This document shows, piece by piece, positions 9,823-19,727 of a stretch of DNA of 58,493 nt (its first letter is position 1; each line of letters opens with the position of its first letter). This DNA is from Planctomycetaceae bacterium (lineage in GTDB: Bacteria > Planctomycetota > Planctomycetia > Pirellulales > Pirellulaceae): positions 1 to 58,493 of the forward strand of contig PBOG01000213.1 in assembly GCA_002724245.1 (NCBI GenBank), read 5' to 3'. A program made the translations under genes and the position numbers. Under the pieces are notes generated by a model that did no database searches, had not been told where the DNA came from, and was given only the letters and a program-made list of their open reading frames with translations.

Positions 9823-10680
9823 ATGAAACTCGCACGATTCAAAGACGGTCAAGGAGACGTGGCCGTCGGCATAATCAGGGACGATCAGCTATTCCCACTC
9901 GATACGAGTAACTCCCAATATCGCCAATTGAGTGACATCCTGGAGGCCGATGACCCCGCCGCAGCTGTCGCCGCGCTGCCGGCTGCTGAGACGGGAATTC
10001 CTCTCGAGCAAGTCGTGCTATTACCGCCGATCGACAACCAGGAAGTTTGGGCCGCAGGTGTGACGTACAAACGAAGCCAAACTGCCCGCATGGAAGAATC
10101 GGAGACCTCTGCAGACTGTTACGATCGTGTCTACCAGTCAGCGCGACCAGAGATCTTCCTCAAAGCAACACCCAACCGCGTTTCAGGACCCGGAGAACCG
10201 GTCCGCATTCGTGCCGACTCAAAATGGGATGTTCCCGAACCCGAACTCGCGTTGGTCATGAATTCGCGTCTCGAATTGGTTGGATTCACCATTGGCAATG
10301 ACGTGAGCAGTCGAGACATCGAGGGTGAGAATCCCCTCTATCTGCCGCAAGCAAAAGTTTACAACCAATGCTGTGGCCTGGGGCCATATATCGTGCTCGC
10401 CAGTTCGGTAGCAGACCCTTCAGCACTCGAAATTTCGCTGTCTATCGAACGCGATGGCAACAGTGCCTTCCAAGGTGAGACAAGTATTTCAGAGATGGCC
10501 CGCTCCTTCGACGACCTGCTCGGCTGGCTTGGGCGTGAGAATTCTTTCCCCAATGGTGCCTTTCTCTTGACCGGAACAGGAATCGTCCCGGACAGCGACT
10601 TCACGCTTCAAGATGGTGACCTGGTCCATATTTCGATCAGTGGCATCGGCACCCTGAGTAATCCAGTTGTCAGGGGCTGA
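9823..10680 (+). CDS. Fumarylacetoacetate hydrolase family protein
   Basis: A FAH-fold enzyme (285 residues) of the group that hydrolyses, decarboxylates or isomerises 2-oxo acids using Mg or Mn. The core follows the family order: FLKATPNRV, then VPEPELALV with the metal-binding Glu pair, then GNDVSSRDIEGENPLYLPQAK with the metal Asp and active-site Lys. A GTGIVP loop follows near the C-terminus. The N-terminal 80 residues form the small domain of this subgroup. FAH proteins act in aromatic or sugar-acid breakdown, and the enolase-superfamily dehydratase at 48 kb might feed such a step, but the two are far apart. The substrate is unassigned. Confidence 0.88.
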   Translation: MKLARFKDGQGDVAVGIIRDDQLFPLDTSNSQYRQLSDILEADDPAAAVAALPAAETGIPLEQVVLLPPIDNQEVWAAGVTYKRSQTARMEESETSADCYDRVYQSARPEIFLKATPNRVSGPGEPVRIRADSKWDVPEPELALVMNSRLELVGFTIGNDVSSRDIEGENPLYLPQAKVYNQCCGLGPYIVLASSVADPSALEISLSIERDGNSAFQGETSISEMARSFDDLLGWLGRENSFPNGAFLLTGTGIVPDSDFTLQDGDLVHISISGIGTLSNPVVRG

Positions 10681-10891
10681 CCAGGGAGCGTTTTAACGTT
10701 TTCCCGGTAAGTTTGGTGTGTGTGAAAGACCAGACTGATCGGTCAACGGCAAGAAAATACACGTTTTCTCGCCGAAGTTGGTCTTGAAGAAACAACTGGA
10801 TTGGAATGACTTGCTCCCGTTGATATACTGGCACCCGAATCGCGTTCAACGCTAGCAACGAACGTGTCTGTGATACCCGGTGGAGCCCTGT

Positions 10892-11116
10892 ATGCCCGAC
10901 AAAGAAGAAGCTCTCGAAGTCGAGGGAGTTGTTACGCAAGCACTTGCCAATACACGATTTCGAGTCCGTCTGGATTCGGGAGGATCCGAGGTCATGGCGC
11001 ATGTCGCCGGCCGCATGCGCAAGCACTTCATTCGAATTGTTCCGGGAGATCGAGTAAAAGTCGAGCTTTCGCCTTACGACCTCACCAAGGGCCGTATCAC
11101 TTACCGAGAACGCTAG
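10892..11116 (+). CDS. infA: Translation initiation factor IF-1
   Basis: IF-1 binds the A site of the 30S subunit during initiation. The 74-residue product is a single OB fold with [31 protein letters not shown] and [19 protein letters not shown], all diagnostic. The ATG at 10892 gives the standard start; an in-frame GTG four codons earlier is less likely. The gene stands alone rather than inside a ribosomal-protein operon. The C-terminal YRER is a normal ending. Confidence 0.96.
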   Translation: MPDKEEALEVEGVVTQALANTRFRVRLDSGGSEVMAHVAGRMRKHFIRIVPGDRVKVELSPYDLTKGRITYRER

Positions 11117-11530
11117 TTGAGCGACTTCTCCTGCGCCCGAGTGTCCCGTAACACCGGTTAGAAAAACTTGCAGACAGCCGGGCGGACAGTCCAGCTGGCA
11201 GGAGATCCGTCTGTTCCATCTGCCAGTAACTCCAGTGGCCGGTCGCTGCAGGCGACTGCACAGATCTACCGCAATTTCTCTGCGCGCCCCTGGTCTGACA
11301 AAGCCACTCCGGAAACCAACCAGCCGTAACCGGTTAATGGGGTCGCCACCCGGTCCCGCTCCAATTAGTTCTGTTCGCTGCCACGGGCATCGCATACACT
11401 GTGGGCTGATCGTTTTGCTGAAACCTCCACCTCTTCCGGTGGGTACTACATTCTGGAAGCCGAGCGTCCAACGGGTTCACTGCCGGTACCCGTTCTAGTG
11501 AAAACCTGTTTTCTGAAGGAGAACACCGTC
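11117..11530. other. Intergenic region, 414 bp
   Basis: Between infA and the secreted protein gene. No coding frame with recognisable features was seen. The ribosome site AAGGAG at 11516-11521 belongs to the following gene. Confidence 0.4.
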
Positions 11531-13189
11531 GTGAAATTGCATTCCAGGCCGATTGCTGCGTTAGCGCTGGTACTGGCGTTATCCGCCCGTACCCAGCTGC
11601 AAGCCCAGGACGTGAAGCCGATCGCTGTCGTCTCTATCTCGAGTGTCAACGAGCTTCTGGGAGATGCAAACTATTTACTCGGTGCGGCGGGCCAGCAAGG
11701 ATTTGGCGCCCTGATTCCATTAATTGTCGATCCGCAACTAAACGGCATCGATCGCACCAAGCCCATTGGTGCTTATGTGACCATGGAAGGCATTCAAAAC
11801 CCGCTGGAAGACCTTCCGGGGGTTGTCCTTTTTGTCCCCGTCTCAGACGCCAACGCAGTGATGCAAACTCTTCAATTGGCCCTGATGGCACAGATTGAAG
11901 ACGTCGCGGGCGGCCTCAAAAAAGTCGATCTCGGAGATGGGGCGCCCTACTTCTTGAAAGTCGACGGTGGCTGGCTATTCGGATCGAATAAGTCCGAACA
12001 GCTGGCGGATCTTCCCGAAGATCCTGGAACCATGCTGGACGGCCTCGACAAATCACACGATTTGGCTGTTCGAATTAACGTCCAGAATATCCCCAAGCCA
12101 TTTCGGGATCTGGCCGTGATGCAAATCAAGCAAGGATATGAAGGAGCTCTAGCCGGTGGTTTACCCCCCGGGGTCGAAGGTGCTGAAGGGCTGGTAGATC
12201 AGGGTCTCGAAAATATGGAGTCCCTGATTCAGGATTCTCACCAGATCACTCTGGGGATGGGAATCGACAAGGCAAAGAAGAATACGTTCTTTGATATGAG
12301 CTATACCGCCGTACCCGGCTCTAAACTCGCCCAGCAGATGGCAGCCAGCGCGGATGTCAAAACAGCCTTTGGCGGGTTTCAGTTACCGGGAGCTGCAGTC
12401 ACAGCTATGAGCACCCAAAAGGTAAGCCCGGAAGATCTTCAGCAAGCGATGGTCGCCGTCGACGCTTTCCGTGAGCAGGTACTAGCGGAACTCGAAAATG
12501 ACCCCTCGTTGAACGATCCCCAGATTCGGGCCAGTGTCAAAGAGGTCGTGGATATTTTCTTTGACGTCGGCACAAGCACGGCAAAAACAGGGGTTTTGGA
12601 TACAGCTGCCACGCTGTTGTTGCAAGAACAGTCAATGACCTTTATTGCAGGAGTCAAAGTGGCAGCAGGTGACAAACTGGATACTGCTGTCCGCAAGCTC
12701 GTCGAACTCTCCAAGGACCAACCCGATTTTCCCGAAGTCAAAGTTGACGCCGATCAGTACAAAGGCATCCACTTTCACACGCTCAATGTGCCGATTCCAG
12801 CCGGCGAAGCCCAACTCGTACTAGGGGATGCACTCGATGGTGTTTTAGGGATCGGAAAAGACGCCGTCTACATGGCGTTTGGCAAAGACGCGTTAGACAC
12901 CTTGAAACAAGCCATTGACAGCTCCGGCGACAACAATGCAAAAGCCAGCGCTGCCATGAAAATGGTCGTCTCGCTGGGTGCCATCGTGAAATTTATGGCA
13001 TCTGTCCAACCGGATGAAACGCTAGACCGTCTGGCGGAAGCAGTCGAAACGCTCCAAGGAAGTGACCAGGTAAACATTCTTTATGAAACCATCAAGGATG
13101 GCGTTCGTGGCACGCTGACAATCGATGAAGGAGTCATCGAGTTGTTGGGCAAGGCGGTACCAGACCCGGCTGCCGGTGGTGGTTTCTAG
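11531..13189 (+). CDS. Secreted protein of unknown function
   Basis: The product (552 residues) starts with a clear Sec signal peptide (KLHSRPIAALALVLALSA, cleavage probably after LQAQ). The GTG at 11531 is preferred over the GTG at 11498 because AAGGAG sits nine bases before it. The mature protein is acidic, rich in Ala, Asp, Val and Leu, and has no cysteine motif, membrane segment or enzyme signature I recognise. Phrases such as GFGALIPLIVDPQLNGIDRTKPIGAYV recall large exported planctomycete proteins of unknown role. A strong terminator follows 34 bp after the stop, so it is probably a single, well-expressed transcript. A periplasmic or surface location is inferred. Confidence 0.75.
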   Translation: MKLHSRPIAALALVLALSARTQLQAQDVKPIAVVSISSVNELLGDANYLLGAAGQQGFGALIPLIVDPQLNGIDRTKPIGAYVTMEGIQNPLEDLPGVVLFVPVSDANAVMQTLQLALMAQIEDVAGGLKKVDLGDGAPYFLKVDGGWLFGSNKSEQLADLPEDPGTMLDGLDKSHDLAVRINVQNIPKPFRDLAVMQIKQGYEGALAGGLPPGVEGAEGLVDQGLENMESLIQDSHQITLGMGIDKAKKNTFFDMSYTAVPGSKLAQQMAASADVKTAFGGFQLPGAAVTAMSTQKVSPEDLQQAMVAVDAFREQVLAELENDPSLNDPQIRASVKEVVDIFFDVGTSTAKTGVLDTAATLLLQEQSMTFIAGVKVAAGDKLDTAVRKLVELSKDQPDFPEVKVDADQYKGIHFHTLNVPIPAGEAQLVLGDALDGVLGIGKDAVYMAFGKDALDTLKQAIDSSGDNNAKASAAMKMVVSLGAIVKFMASVQPDETLDRLAEAVETLQGSDQVNILYETIKDGVRGTLTIDEGVIELLGKAVPDPAAGGGF

Positions 13190-13222
13190 TAATTCAACCA
13201 CAGGCTGAATTGTGCTCCAATT

Positions 13223-13259
13223 ACGGCGCCGACTTGCATGAGTCGGCGCCGTTTCTTTT
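13223..13259 (+). terminator. Rho-independent terminator after the secreted protein gene
   Basis: Positions 13223-13234 and 13241-13252 form a perfect 12-bp GC-rich stem (arm ACGGCGCCGACT) with a 6-nt loop. The run TTCTTTT follows. It lies 34 bp downstream of the stop codon and about 110 bp before lysA, so it separates the two genes. Confidence 0.9.
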
Positions 13260-13370
13260 CAACAATCTGTCAACCTGTTTGTGTGGCCTCTTCGATCGCT
13301 TCCTGACAGCAGCCACATAAACACGCTGTTTTCTATCCCCAGCCCCGCTTTCCACAATTAGAGAATCACG

Positions 13371-14642
13371 ATGAACCCAGCGGCGACCTTCTCTACCGTT
13401 CGCACCGAAATCGCCGGAATCAATGTCCTGGATCTCGCCAGCACTTTCGAGACACCTACCTATGTCTACGATGCCAGCAAAATCCTCAAACGCATCGAGG
13501 AGTTACGACAATTTGATGTTATCCGCTATGCGCAAAAAGCTTGCTCAAACCTAGCCATACTGGACCTGGTCCGTCGGCACGGCGTCGTGGTCGACGCCGT
13601 CAGTAGCGGAGAGATCTATCGGGCGCAAGCGGCTGGTTTTCCTGCCACCGGCACGCCACCTCCTATCGTATTTTGCGCAGATCTTTTCGATCGCAAAGCG
13701 CTGGAACAAGTGATCGCTCTCGACATCCACGTCAACGTTGGATCGGCTGACATGATCGAGCAACTGGGGGAAAGTGGCGGCCCACGCAACATCAGCTTGC
13801 GCATCAATCCGGGTTTCGGGCACGGACACAGCCAAAAAACCAACACCGGTGGTGAACAATCAAAACACGGCATCTGGCATGACGAGCTGGAATCCTGCCT
13901 GGCCGTGGCCCAACAGCATGACCTGACGGTAACTGGTTTACACATGCACATCGGGTCGGGGAGCGATTTCGAGCATCTGGCACAAGTTTGTGGTGCCATG
14001 GAGCAATGTGCACAAGTTGTGGGAAGCTCCTTGACCTCAATCAGTGCGGGTGGTGGACTTCCGATTCCGTACCGTGATGGTGAGGCTTCTCTGGACATCG
14101 GTCGCTATTTCGAACTCTGGGATGCGACGCGCAATCGCCTGGCCGCATCATTCGATCATCCTGTTTCGCTGGAGATCGAACCTGGCCGTTACCTGTCCGC
14201 CGAGGCAGGCTACCTGATCACCGAAATTCGAGCTATCAAGAAGATGGGGGCCAATACGTTTTACCTGGTCGATGCGGGGTTTAACGACCTAGCCCGACCC
14301 ATTATGTACGGCGCCTACCATCCGATCTCACTGGCACCCAAAGACGGAAACTCGCAACGACCGAGTCAACCCGTCGTGGTCGGTGGACCGCTGTGCGAGT
14401 CTGGTGACATTTTCACTCAGGAGGAAGGTGGTTTTGTCTGCACGCGTGAACTGCCCGTTGCCAACGTGGGAGATTTTCTGGTGATTGAATGCGCTGGTGC
14501 CTACGGATTCGTGATGGCGTCCAATTACAACTCACGGCCCCTCGCGGCGGAAGTCCTGCTGCAAGATCAACGGGCCCACCAGGTTCGACGTCGCCAGAGC
14601 GAAGCAGATCTCATTTCACACGAGCAGATTCCGGCTGACTGA
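13371..14642 (+). CDS. lysA: Diaminopimelate decarboxylase
   Basis: Catalyses the last step of lysine synthesis, meso-diaminopimelate to L-lysine. It is a fold-type III PLP enzyme with the Schiff-base lysine in YAQKACSN (K56), the HIGSGSDF strand, the ISAGGGLPI glycine loop for PLP phosphate, EPGRYL, and the active-site Cys in GPLCESGDIF from the partner subunit. The end GAYGFVMASNYNSRP is characteristic. Length (423) is normal. Preceding AGAGAATCACG is a weak ribosome site. The other aspartate-family gene here, lysC, is 23 kb away, so the pathway is dispersed. Confidence 0.95.
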   Translation: MNPAATFSTVRTEIAGINVLDLASTFETPTYVYDASKILKRIEELRQFDVIRYAQKACSNLAILDLVRRHGVVVDAVSSGEIYRAQAAGFPATGTPPPIVFCADLFDRKALEQVIALDIHVNVGSADMIEQLGESGGPRNISLRINPGFGHGHSQKTNTGGEQSKHGIWHDELESCLAVAQQHDLTVTGLHMHIGSGSDFEHLAQVCGAMEQCAQVVGSSLTSISAGGGLPIPYRDGEASLDIGRYFELWDATRNRLAASFDHPVSLEIEPGRYLSAEAGYLITEIRAIKKMGANTFYLVDAGFNDLARPIMYGAYHPISLAPKDGNSQRPSQPVVVGGPLCESGDIFTQEEGGFVCTRELPVANVGDFLVIECAGAYGFVMASNYNSRPLAAEVLLQDQRAHQVRRRQSEADLISHEQIPAD

Positions 14643-14772
14643 AATGGCCCACGGTAAACTCCACAGCTGGTTGTCCGAGTCCGCATAACGTGTCACAAAT
14701 CCGAATCACCCGCTAGCGAGAGGTGTGGCAGGATAAATTTCCTCGTTTCTTCGTCGAGAACACAACAGACCG

Positions 14773-15756
14773 ATGCTACAGCGTTACCTGATCTTCTGGC
14801 TCACCCTCTCTTCTCTCGTTGCGTTGTTCTGGTCCAAGTGGTTGGGTACTGCTCCCGGGACCTGGGACCCGTTTGCAGACAGCAAGCCCCTGCTGACGGC
14901 ACTGATCATCATTACGATGTATATGATCGGCTTACTGATGCCACGTCGCGAAGTCGACAACGTGTTCCGTCGTTGGCCGCTTGTCTTCGCCGGAGCGGCC
15001 ATCCAGTACACCGTAATGCCCCTATTGGCGTTCCTGCTGGCCCACACGTTCGAATTGGATGCTGATACCTTCGTCGGAGTTGTTCTCGTTGGTTGTGTCC
15101 CCGGTGCGATGGCGTCGAACGTCTTGACGATGAATGCTCGTGGCAATACGAGCTATTCCGTTAGCTTGACCACCGCCGCAACCCTGCTCTCACCACTCGC
15201 GGTCCCGCTCGCACTGCGGCTTGTGTTAACGGGACAGGAAGTGGAAGGCCCTGACTTTATCGATTCTGCTATCAAATTACTCAAAACCGTCGTGCTGCCG
15301 GTTGCGTGTGGCCATCTCACAAGCCGCTGGCTGCTGTCAGCAGACTGGCAACCTCGACTCAAGACGATTGGTTCGACTACCGCCAATCTGAGTATTCTCT
15401 GGATCATTGCGACGGTGGTCGGCCTCAATCGTGATACTCTCTGGCAGGTACAAGGCAGCATTTTCGCTGTCTTGTTAACACTCAATCTAAGCGGCTATGC
15501 CGCAGGATACACAGCGGGATGGGGAATTCGACTCGACCCACCGATGCGCCGTGCCCTCACCCTCGAAGTGGGGATGCAAAATGCCGGACTCGGTGCCGTC
15601 CTGGCAGGTGACTTCTTTCCCGGCCGAGACGCGATCGCTATTGCCCCCGCTCTCTATACATTCGGCTGCATGTTGACCGGAACCATACTCGCCCATTTCT
15701 GGTCACGGCGCTCACCTGACACGACACCGACTACAAGATCTCAAGAACCCACCTAG
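14773..15756 (+). CDS. Bile acid:sodium symporter (SBF) family transporter
   Basis: An integral inner-membrane protein of 327 residues with about nine or ten hydrophobic segments spread over its length. The family features are GCVPGAMASNVLTMNARGNTS, matching the conserved discontinuous helix of ASBT/SBF transporters, and a second repeat ending in TLEVGMQNAGLGAVLA. These segments form the sodium and substrate sites in known structures. Bacterial relatives carry varied organic anions such as pantoate or other carboxylates, so the cargo is not known. The gene is 130 bp after lysA on the same strand and converges on the CHAT gene. The start is the first ATG before the first membrane helix. Confidence 0.88.
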   Translation: MLQRYLIFWLTLSSLVALFWSKWLGTAPGTWDPFADSKPLLTALIIITMYMIGLLMPRREVDNVFRRWPLVFAGAAIQYTVMPLLAFLLAHTFELDADTFVGVVLVGCVPGAMASNVLTMNARGNTSYSVSLTTAATLLSPLAVPLALRLVLTGQEVEGPDFIDSAIKLLKTVVLPVACGHLTSRWLLSADWQPRLKTIGSTTANLSILWIIATVVGLNRDTLWQVQGSIFAVLLTLNLSGYAAGYTAGWGIRLDPPMRRALTLEVGMQNAGLGAVLAGDFFPGRDAIAIAPALYTFGCMLTGTILAHFWSRRSPDTTPTTRSQEPT

Positions 15757-15855
15757 AGTTTGGCACCAAAAGGCCAGGCCTTGCAGGCCACCTGCCAACG
15801 TCATTCGCCTTCAGCAAGCCGATACCCAGGCATAGTGAGTTGTGCAGAAACAGGA

Positions 15856-18849
15856 TTATTTCTCCTCACCAGCAGCAGCATCCCCAGTGTCCACCAGGAG
15901 ATACCCTGCCCAGAAGAAAGGATGATCTGCTGTGGCCCTGAGTTCTGTATCTTGACCGTCAACGCGCGGCTCTTGTTCGGGATCGAGTGGGGCGCGCATC
16001 ATTAACTGGACACTCCGCTGCCAGGCAGCCGATGCCGGCCGATGCGGCAATTCCTGGGTAAATTCGCGCGTCAAATCATACGCTGTCTGTCCACCGGTGC
16101 GCCAACGACTGAGCAAGATCGTCTGACTTCCGGATGACATTAAACCACACAATGTCAAGAATATTTCATTACCATTGCCACCCTTCTTGAGGCCATTTTC
16201 AGCAGCTGTGTGGAATCCAGGAAGGACGACTTGCTGTGGTGCGCCCCAGGGCAGAGCAATCCAACTTGCCAGACTGCTCCCTGGCTTCCCTCGGTCCAAA
16301 CTGACAGGCGACCAACCGTACGGCACCAGGTTCGCATCAGTCAGATCATTCAAAACCACGAGTCTCTGACAAACCGAAGCAATCAATCCCGAAGGAGCCG
16401 ACAACTTGTCCGGCAAACGTACCGTTCTCGGCAACCCATTCTGCAACCGGTCAAAGGCACCTTCGGCGACAGTCTGATCGTCGCGCGGAAAAAGTTTTCC
16501 AACAACAACGGCGGTATCAGCCTGGGGACTCAAGCGACGCTTCGTTGGGTAGGCCAGGGACACAAGCGGAGCATAACGAACACGGGATTTACCGATAATC
16601 GGAGTTCCGTTCACGTCGTTTTCAATAATGAGTGCTTCAAATGGCACGTACCAGAGAATCCCGTCTGGTACGACCACAAGTTCTTCAAGCTTGTCCCAGA
16701 CACCTACATCGGCGTTGTTGGTGAGCTCCATGAGGATTTGATGCCCCAATCCTCGCCAGTCTGACTCACCGAGTTGGGTTGAAGCAACGGTTGAGTTGGC
16801 TTCATGATTTCCCATCTTTCGCAGCATTCCAGAGACCAACTGCCGCATTCGCGATGGCGCTTCGACATGCCAATGACCATATTTGCCCCGACTCATCATA
16901 AATGCGTGAACCATACGACTGGTGGCAAAAAAGCTCAAAATAGCGTGTGCTGGTGGAATCGTCTTCTGCAGTTCCTTAACGTCTTGTTGTGGAGGGAACA
17001 CAAATTCAGCAGGCTCGCGACGCAAAGCGATCCTGTGCAAGAGCAGCTCCTGTTGCTGGCTGGCAGTCGCCAGCATCTGGAGGAGTTTCTGCTGTTCGCG
17101 GGCGGCCTCCTCATCCTCCGGAACCAAAGCCAGATCCGCCAACTGCTTGCGAACTTGCGTTACGGTCCGAGACGTCGCCGCTAGATTTGGATACTTGGCA
17201 ACCAGATTCTGGCGTTGTAAACGAGCAGTCTCATTGAGGAGCTCAGCGGGAGCCTGCAAGATCCACCGAAACGCCAGCATCCTGCCACCAACAGGCAGAG
17301 TGCGATAAAAACGGTGACGCCGTATTCGATCTGTAATCTGAATCGCTTTCTCAAACTCACGACGCTCAATCGACAGCTCCAACCAATGCTCCATGGGTGC
17401 TTCAAGCGAAGTTGTCAGCAGAGCAAAGCACTCCATCGGATCGTGCGCCCAGTCCTTCGCGGTGGGATCTCGCAACAGTCCCTCATAAAGTTCATCAACA
17501 ATTCCGGTCACTCGTAACCGCCCCGAGGTAAACGCCTGGTCAACAAGGGCCACATGGCTCAACCAGAGGGAAGCCTTCCGTTGAAATGCCATCGAAGTCG
17601 CAAAGAGCTTCATACCGGCTTCCTGCCGGCCGTCATTGAATTCCAGGATGGCAGCCTGAAACATGTGCCGCGCACCAATTCGTCCGAGGGAAATATCCCG
17701 GCGTGCCATGGTGCGCCGTGCTTGTTGCAAGGCAGTCACGGCCAGATTGGGTTGCCCTTGGTGGAGGGCAACCTCCGCGGTTCGAACCAACACCGACGCC
17801 TGTAAGTGTCTGGAATTCCGGTTGGCCCAGGATGCAACAGGTACCAGGGGTGGATACATTCCCTGCTGGCCACGCATCATATGCACCACTGCGCCCCAGC
17901 TGAATGCTTCCGCGATCAACACATGCTGCTCATACGCAGCTGCTGGAAAACTCGCCTCAAAAAAGTAGTTCGCTGCAGCATCGAAATTGCCTGCTCGAAA
18001 CGCGAGTTTCCCCAATTCGACAAGTGCAGTCGCGGTCAATGGATGATCATAGCGGCCAAGTATGACTAGAGATTTCTGCAGCTCAGCTGCTGCCTGTGCA
18101 TGCTTTGCCCCCGAGGCCAGTGCCAGCCCACGCCAGAGGCTTACCCAGGCTTGTGACCAGTGGTTGGCATGACTTAGTTGTTGCTGTTTCAGCAGCGCAT
18201 TGAGATTATCCGTACCCGGTGAGTGCTCGCAGTAGGGGCCCATGATTTCCAACCTGCGACGCATCGCCAGAGCAATACAGCGGACAATCTCAGCTGCGCG
18301 TACGGGGCGCGCATCGGGTGTTCCCAACAGAATCTGATTTCCCTGAATCGCCTGGTTCAACTGATAACTGAGCAACGATTCAGGCAGCTGTACGGGAACC
18401 GAACGGCGTCGACTGGTACCCCAATTAATCGCCGGATTAATCTGGCGGCGTAACGGGTTGAGTTGAGTCGGGAAACGAATCCGCCGCATCCAGTCAGGGT
18501 ACTTGGTAAAAAGATCTAATGCGGCGTTGTACATCTCCAGTGCGGCCGACGTGTCACCGACCTGGTAAAGACATTCTCCCTGCATGGCAAAGATACAGAT
18601 GGAATCGATCCAGCGATTCGGCGCCTGCAAATAAGATGATGACTTCAGCCCTCTGAAGGCCCGTCGGTAATCACCGTCCGCAAACGTCTCGCAGGACATA
18701 AGATAATCTGCTCGCGGCCTGGCGCGGTCACTTTGTTGCGCAGTGACCACTGTCTCCCACCCAGTTATAGCCAGGATTGCCAGACTCAAGACGGGAAACA
18801 CTTTATTCAGCAGCAACTGCCGCTTACCTGCCAGCCTGCCGGTAACCAT
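15856..18849 (-). CDS. Exported TPR-repeat protein with C-terminal CHAT (caspase-like) domain
   Basis: A 997-residue protein. An N-terminal signal peptide (hydrophobic core FPVLSLAILAITG, then VVTAQQ) is followed by helical repeats of TPR type over about 50-480, for example SAALEMYNAALDLF and ALVELGKLAFRAGNFDAAANYFFEA. A charged helical region (about 540-620) follows, then a C-terminal CHAT domain. The protease dyad is visible: His880 in PGFHTAAEN and Cys901 in LTLCGLMSSG, followed by ILLSRW. CHAT domains are separase/caspase-like peptidases, often activated by their TPR arm. The signal peptide places this one outside the cytoplasm, which is unusual for regulated cell-death or defence proteases. 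No partner or substrate gene adjoins it. A role in envelope proteolysis is inference. Confidence 0.85.
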   Translation of the reverse strand: MVTGRLAGKRQLLLNKVFPVLSLAILAITGWETVVTAQQSDRARPRADYLMSCETFADGDYRRAFRGLKSSSYLQAPNRWIDSICIFAMQGECLYQVGDTSAALEMYNAALDLFTKYPDWMRRIRFPTQLNPLRRQINPAINWGTSRRRSVPVQLPESLLSYQLNQAIQGNQILLGTPDARPVRAAEIVRCIALAMRRRLEIMGPYCEHSPGTDNLNALLKQQQLSHANHWSQAWVSLWRGLALASGAKHAQAAAELQKSLVILGRYDHPLTATALVELGKLAFRAGNFDAAANYFFEASFPAAAYEQHVLIAEAFSWGAVVHMMRGQQGMYPPLVPVASWANRNSRHLQASVLVRTAEVALHQGQPNLAVTALQQARRTMARRDISLGRIGARHMFQAAILEFNDGRQEAGMKLFATSMAFQRKASLWLSHVALVDQAFTSGRLRVTGIVDELYEGLLRDPTAKDWAHDPMECFALLTTSLEAPMEHWLELSIERREFEKAIQITDRIRRHRFYRTLPVGGRMLAFRWILQAPAELLNETARLQRQNLVAKYPNLAATSRTVTQVRKQLADLALVPEDEEAAREQQKLLQMLATASQQQELLLHRIALRREPAEFVFPPQQDVKELQKTIPPAHAILSFFATSRMVHAFMMSRGKYGHWHVEAPSRMRQLVSGMLRKMGNHEANSTVASTQLGESDWRGLGHQILMELTNNADVGVWDKLEELVVVPDGILWYVPFEALIIENDVNGTPIIGKSRVRYAPLVSLAYPTKRRLSPQADTAVVVGKLFPRDDQTVAEGAFDRLQNGLPRTVRLPDKLSAPSGLIASVCQRLVVLNDLTDANLVPYGWSPVSLDRGKPGSSLASWIALPWGAPQQVVLPGFHTAAENGLKKGGNGNEIFLTLCGLMSSGSQTILLSRWRTGGQTAYDLTREFTQELPHRPASAAWQRSVQLMMRAPLDPEQEPRVDGQDTELRATADHPFFWAGYLLVDTGDAAAGEEK

Positions 18850-19298
18850 GCTCGGTCCTCACCAAAAGATATCACGGGACTAACACACCACCCGCCGCAG
18901 GATGTCTGAAAACATCCCTTTGAGCGAGCATTTGTACCGGTCCGCTGTACAGACGTGCCCCAACTGTTGAGCCGCCTCGCGCACCCTTTCCAATACCGCT
19001 CCGAAAAAAAGCGACTTGATTGCTAGCAGTCTTCCTTCTGGCCTCAACCTGGCAAGACCACCTCTGGGAGTGACCTTCGCGCTTCATAATACCCAATCGC
19101 GGCAAACTAGGCGAGAAAACATAACTCACTCCAGACCGCCAGGTGAGGTAACCCCAAAAATAGTGGGGATAATATTCAACCTCCTTGTACCTGGAGGACG
19201 ATAACGGTTGCGACGATTACACCGATTATTGCAAGCATATCGTTTGCACCCGATTTGCGGCAGGACAATAAACCTGCCCGGCACAACGGAGATCAGGG
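18850..19298. other. Divergent intergenic region, 449 bp
   Basis: Lies between the CHAT gene (minus) and the small lipoprotein (plus). No supported gene was seen. Short imperfect hairpins occur near 19151-19200 (a CCCC/GGGG pair and a CCTCC/GGAGG pair) in what should be the leader of the lipoprotein gene; their role is unknown. Confidence 0.4.
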
Positions 19299-19532
19299 AT
19301 GAGCGCGAAACAAACACAACGACGGCTGAAAACGTTCCTTTGGGGATGTAGCCTCGTCGTGGCTACCGTCGGTACAGGCTGCCAATCTCATATCGGCGGA
19401 CAGATTTTGCCCAGCCCTTACTACCACGAAGATGATGTCCAATACTTCGCTCCAGGATCCGAATTCCCGCTGGCCGAAGAAGCTGCCGCGATGCAAGCAG
19501 ACAAGGCTGACGGACGGGATCGTAATTTCTAG
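19299..19532 (+). CDS. Small lipoprotein of planctomycete type
   Basis: A 77-residue protein with a signal peptide and lipobox VGTGC, so Cys28 should be lipidated. The mature part reads SHIGGQILPSPYYHEDDVQYFAPG, then an acidic, Ala-rich helix (AEEAAAMQADKA). I recognise this pattern as a short lipoprotein common in planctomycetes, from memory and unchecked. GGAGA lies eight bases before the ATG. Function unknown. An outer-membrane or periplasmic location is inferred from the lipobox and the absence of Asp at +2. Confidence 0.8.
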   Translation: MSAKQTQRRLKTFLWGCSLVVATVGTGCQSHIGGQILPSPYYHEDDVQYFAPGSEFPLAEEAAAMQADKADGRDRNF

Positions 19533-19727
19533 GCGTCTGTGGGCCAACTTTCACGCCCATCTGTGCTTGTTCACAACATCCTAGAGAATGACGCGAGGTC
19601 CCTGCGCCATCACTCCGGATCGCTGCTCCCTGCAGCCACGACATGTCGATTCGGCTTGTTGGAAATGACATTGCTTCGAGGCTAGTCGGCCGGTACATTC
19701 CTGCGCACTTTGACGCAGGAGTTCTTC

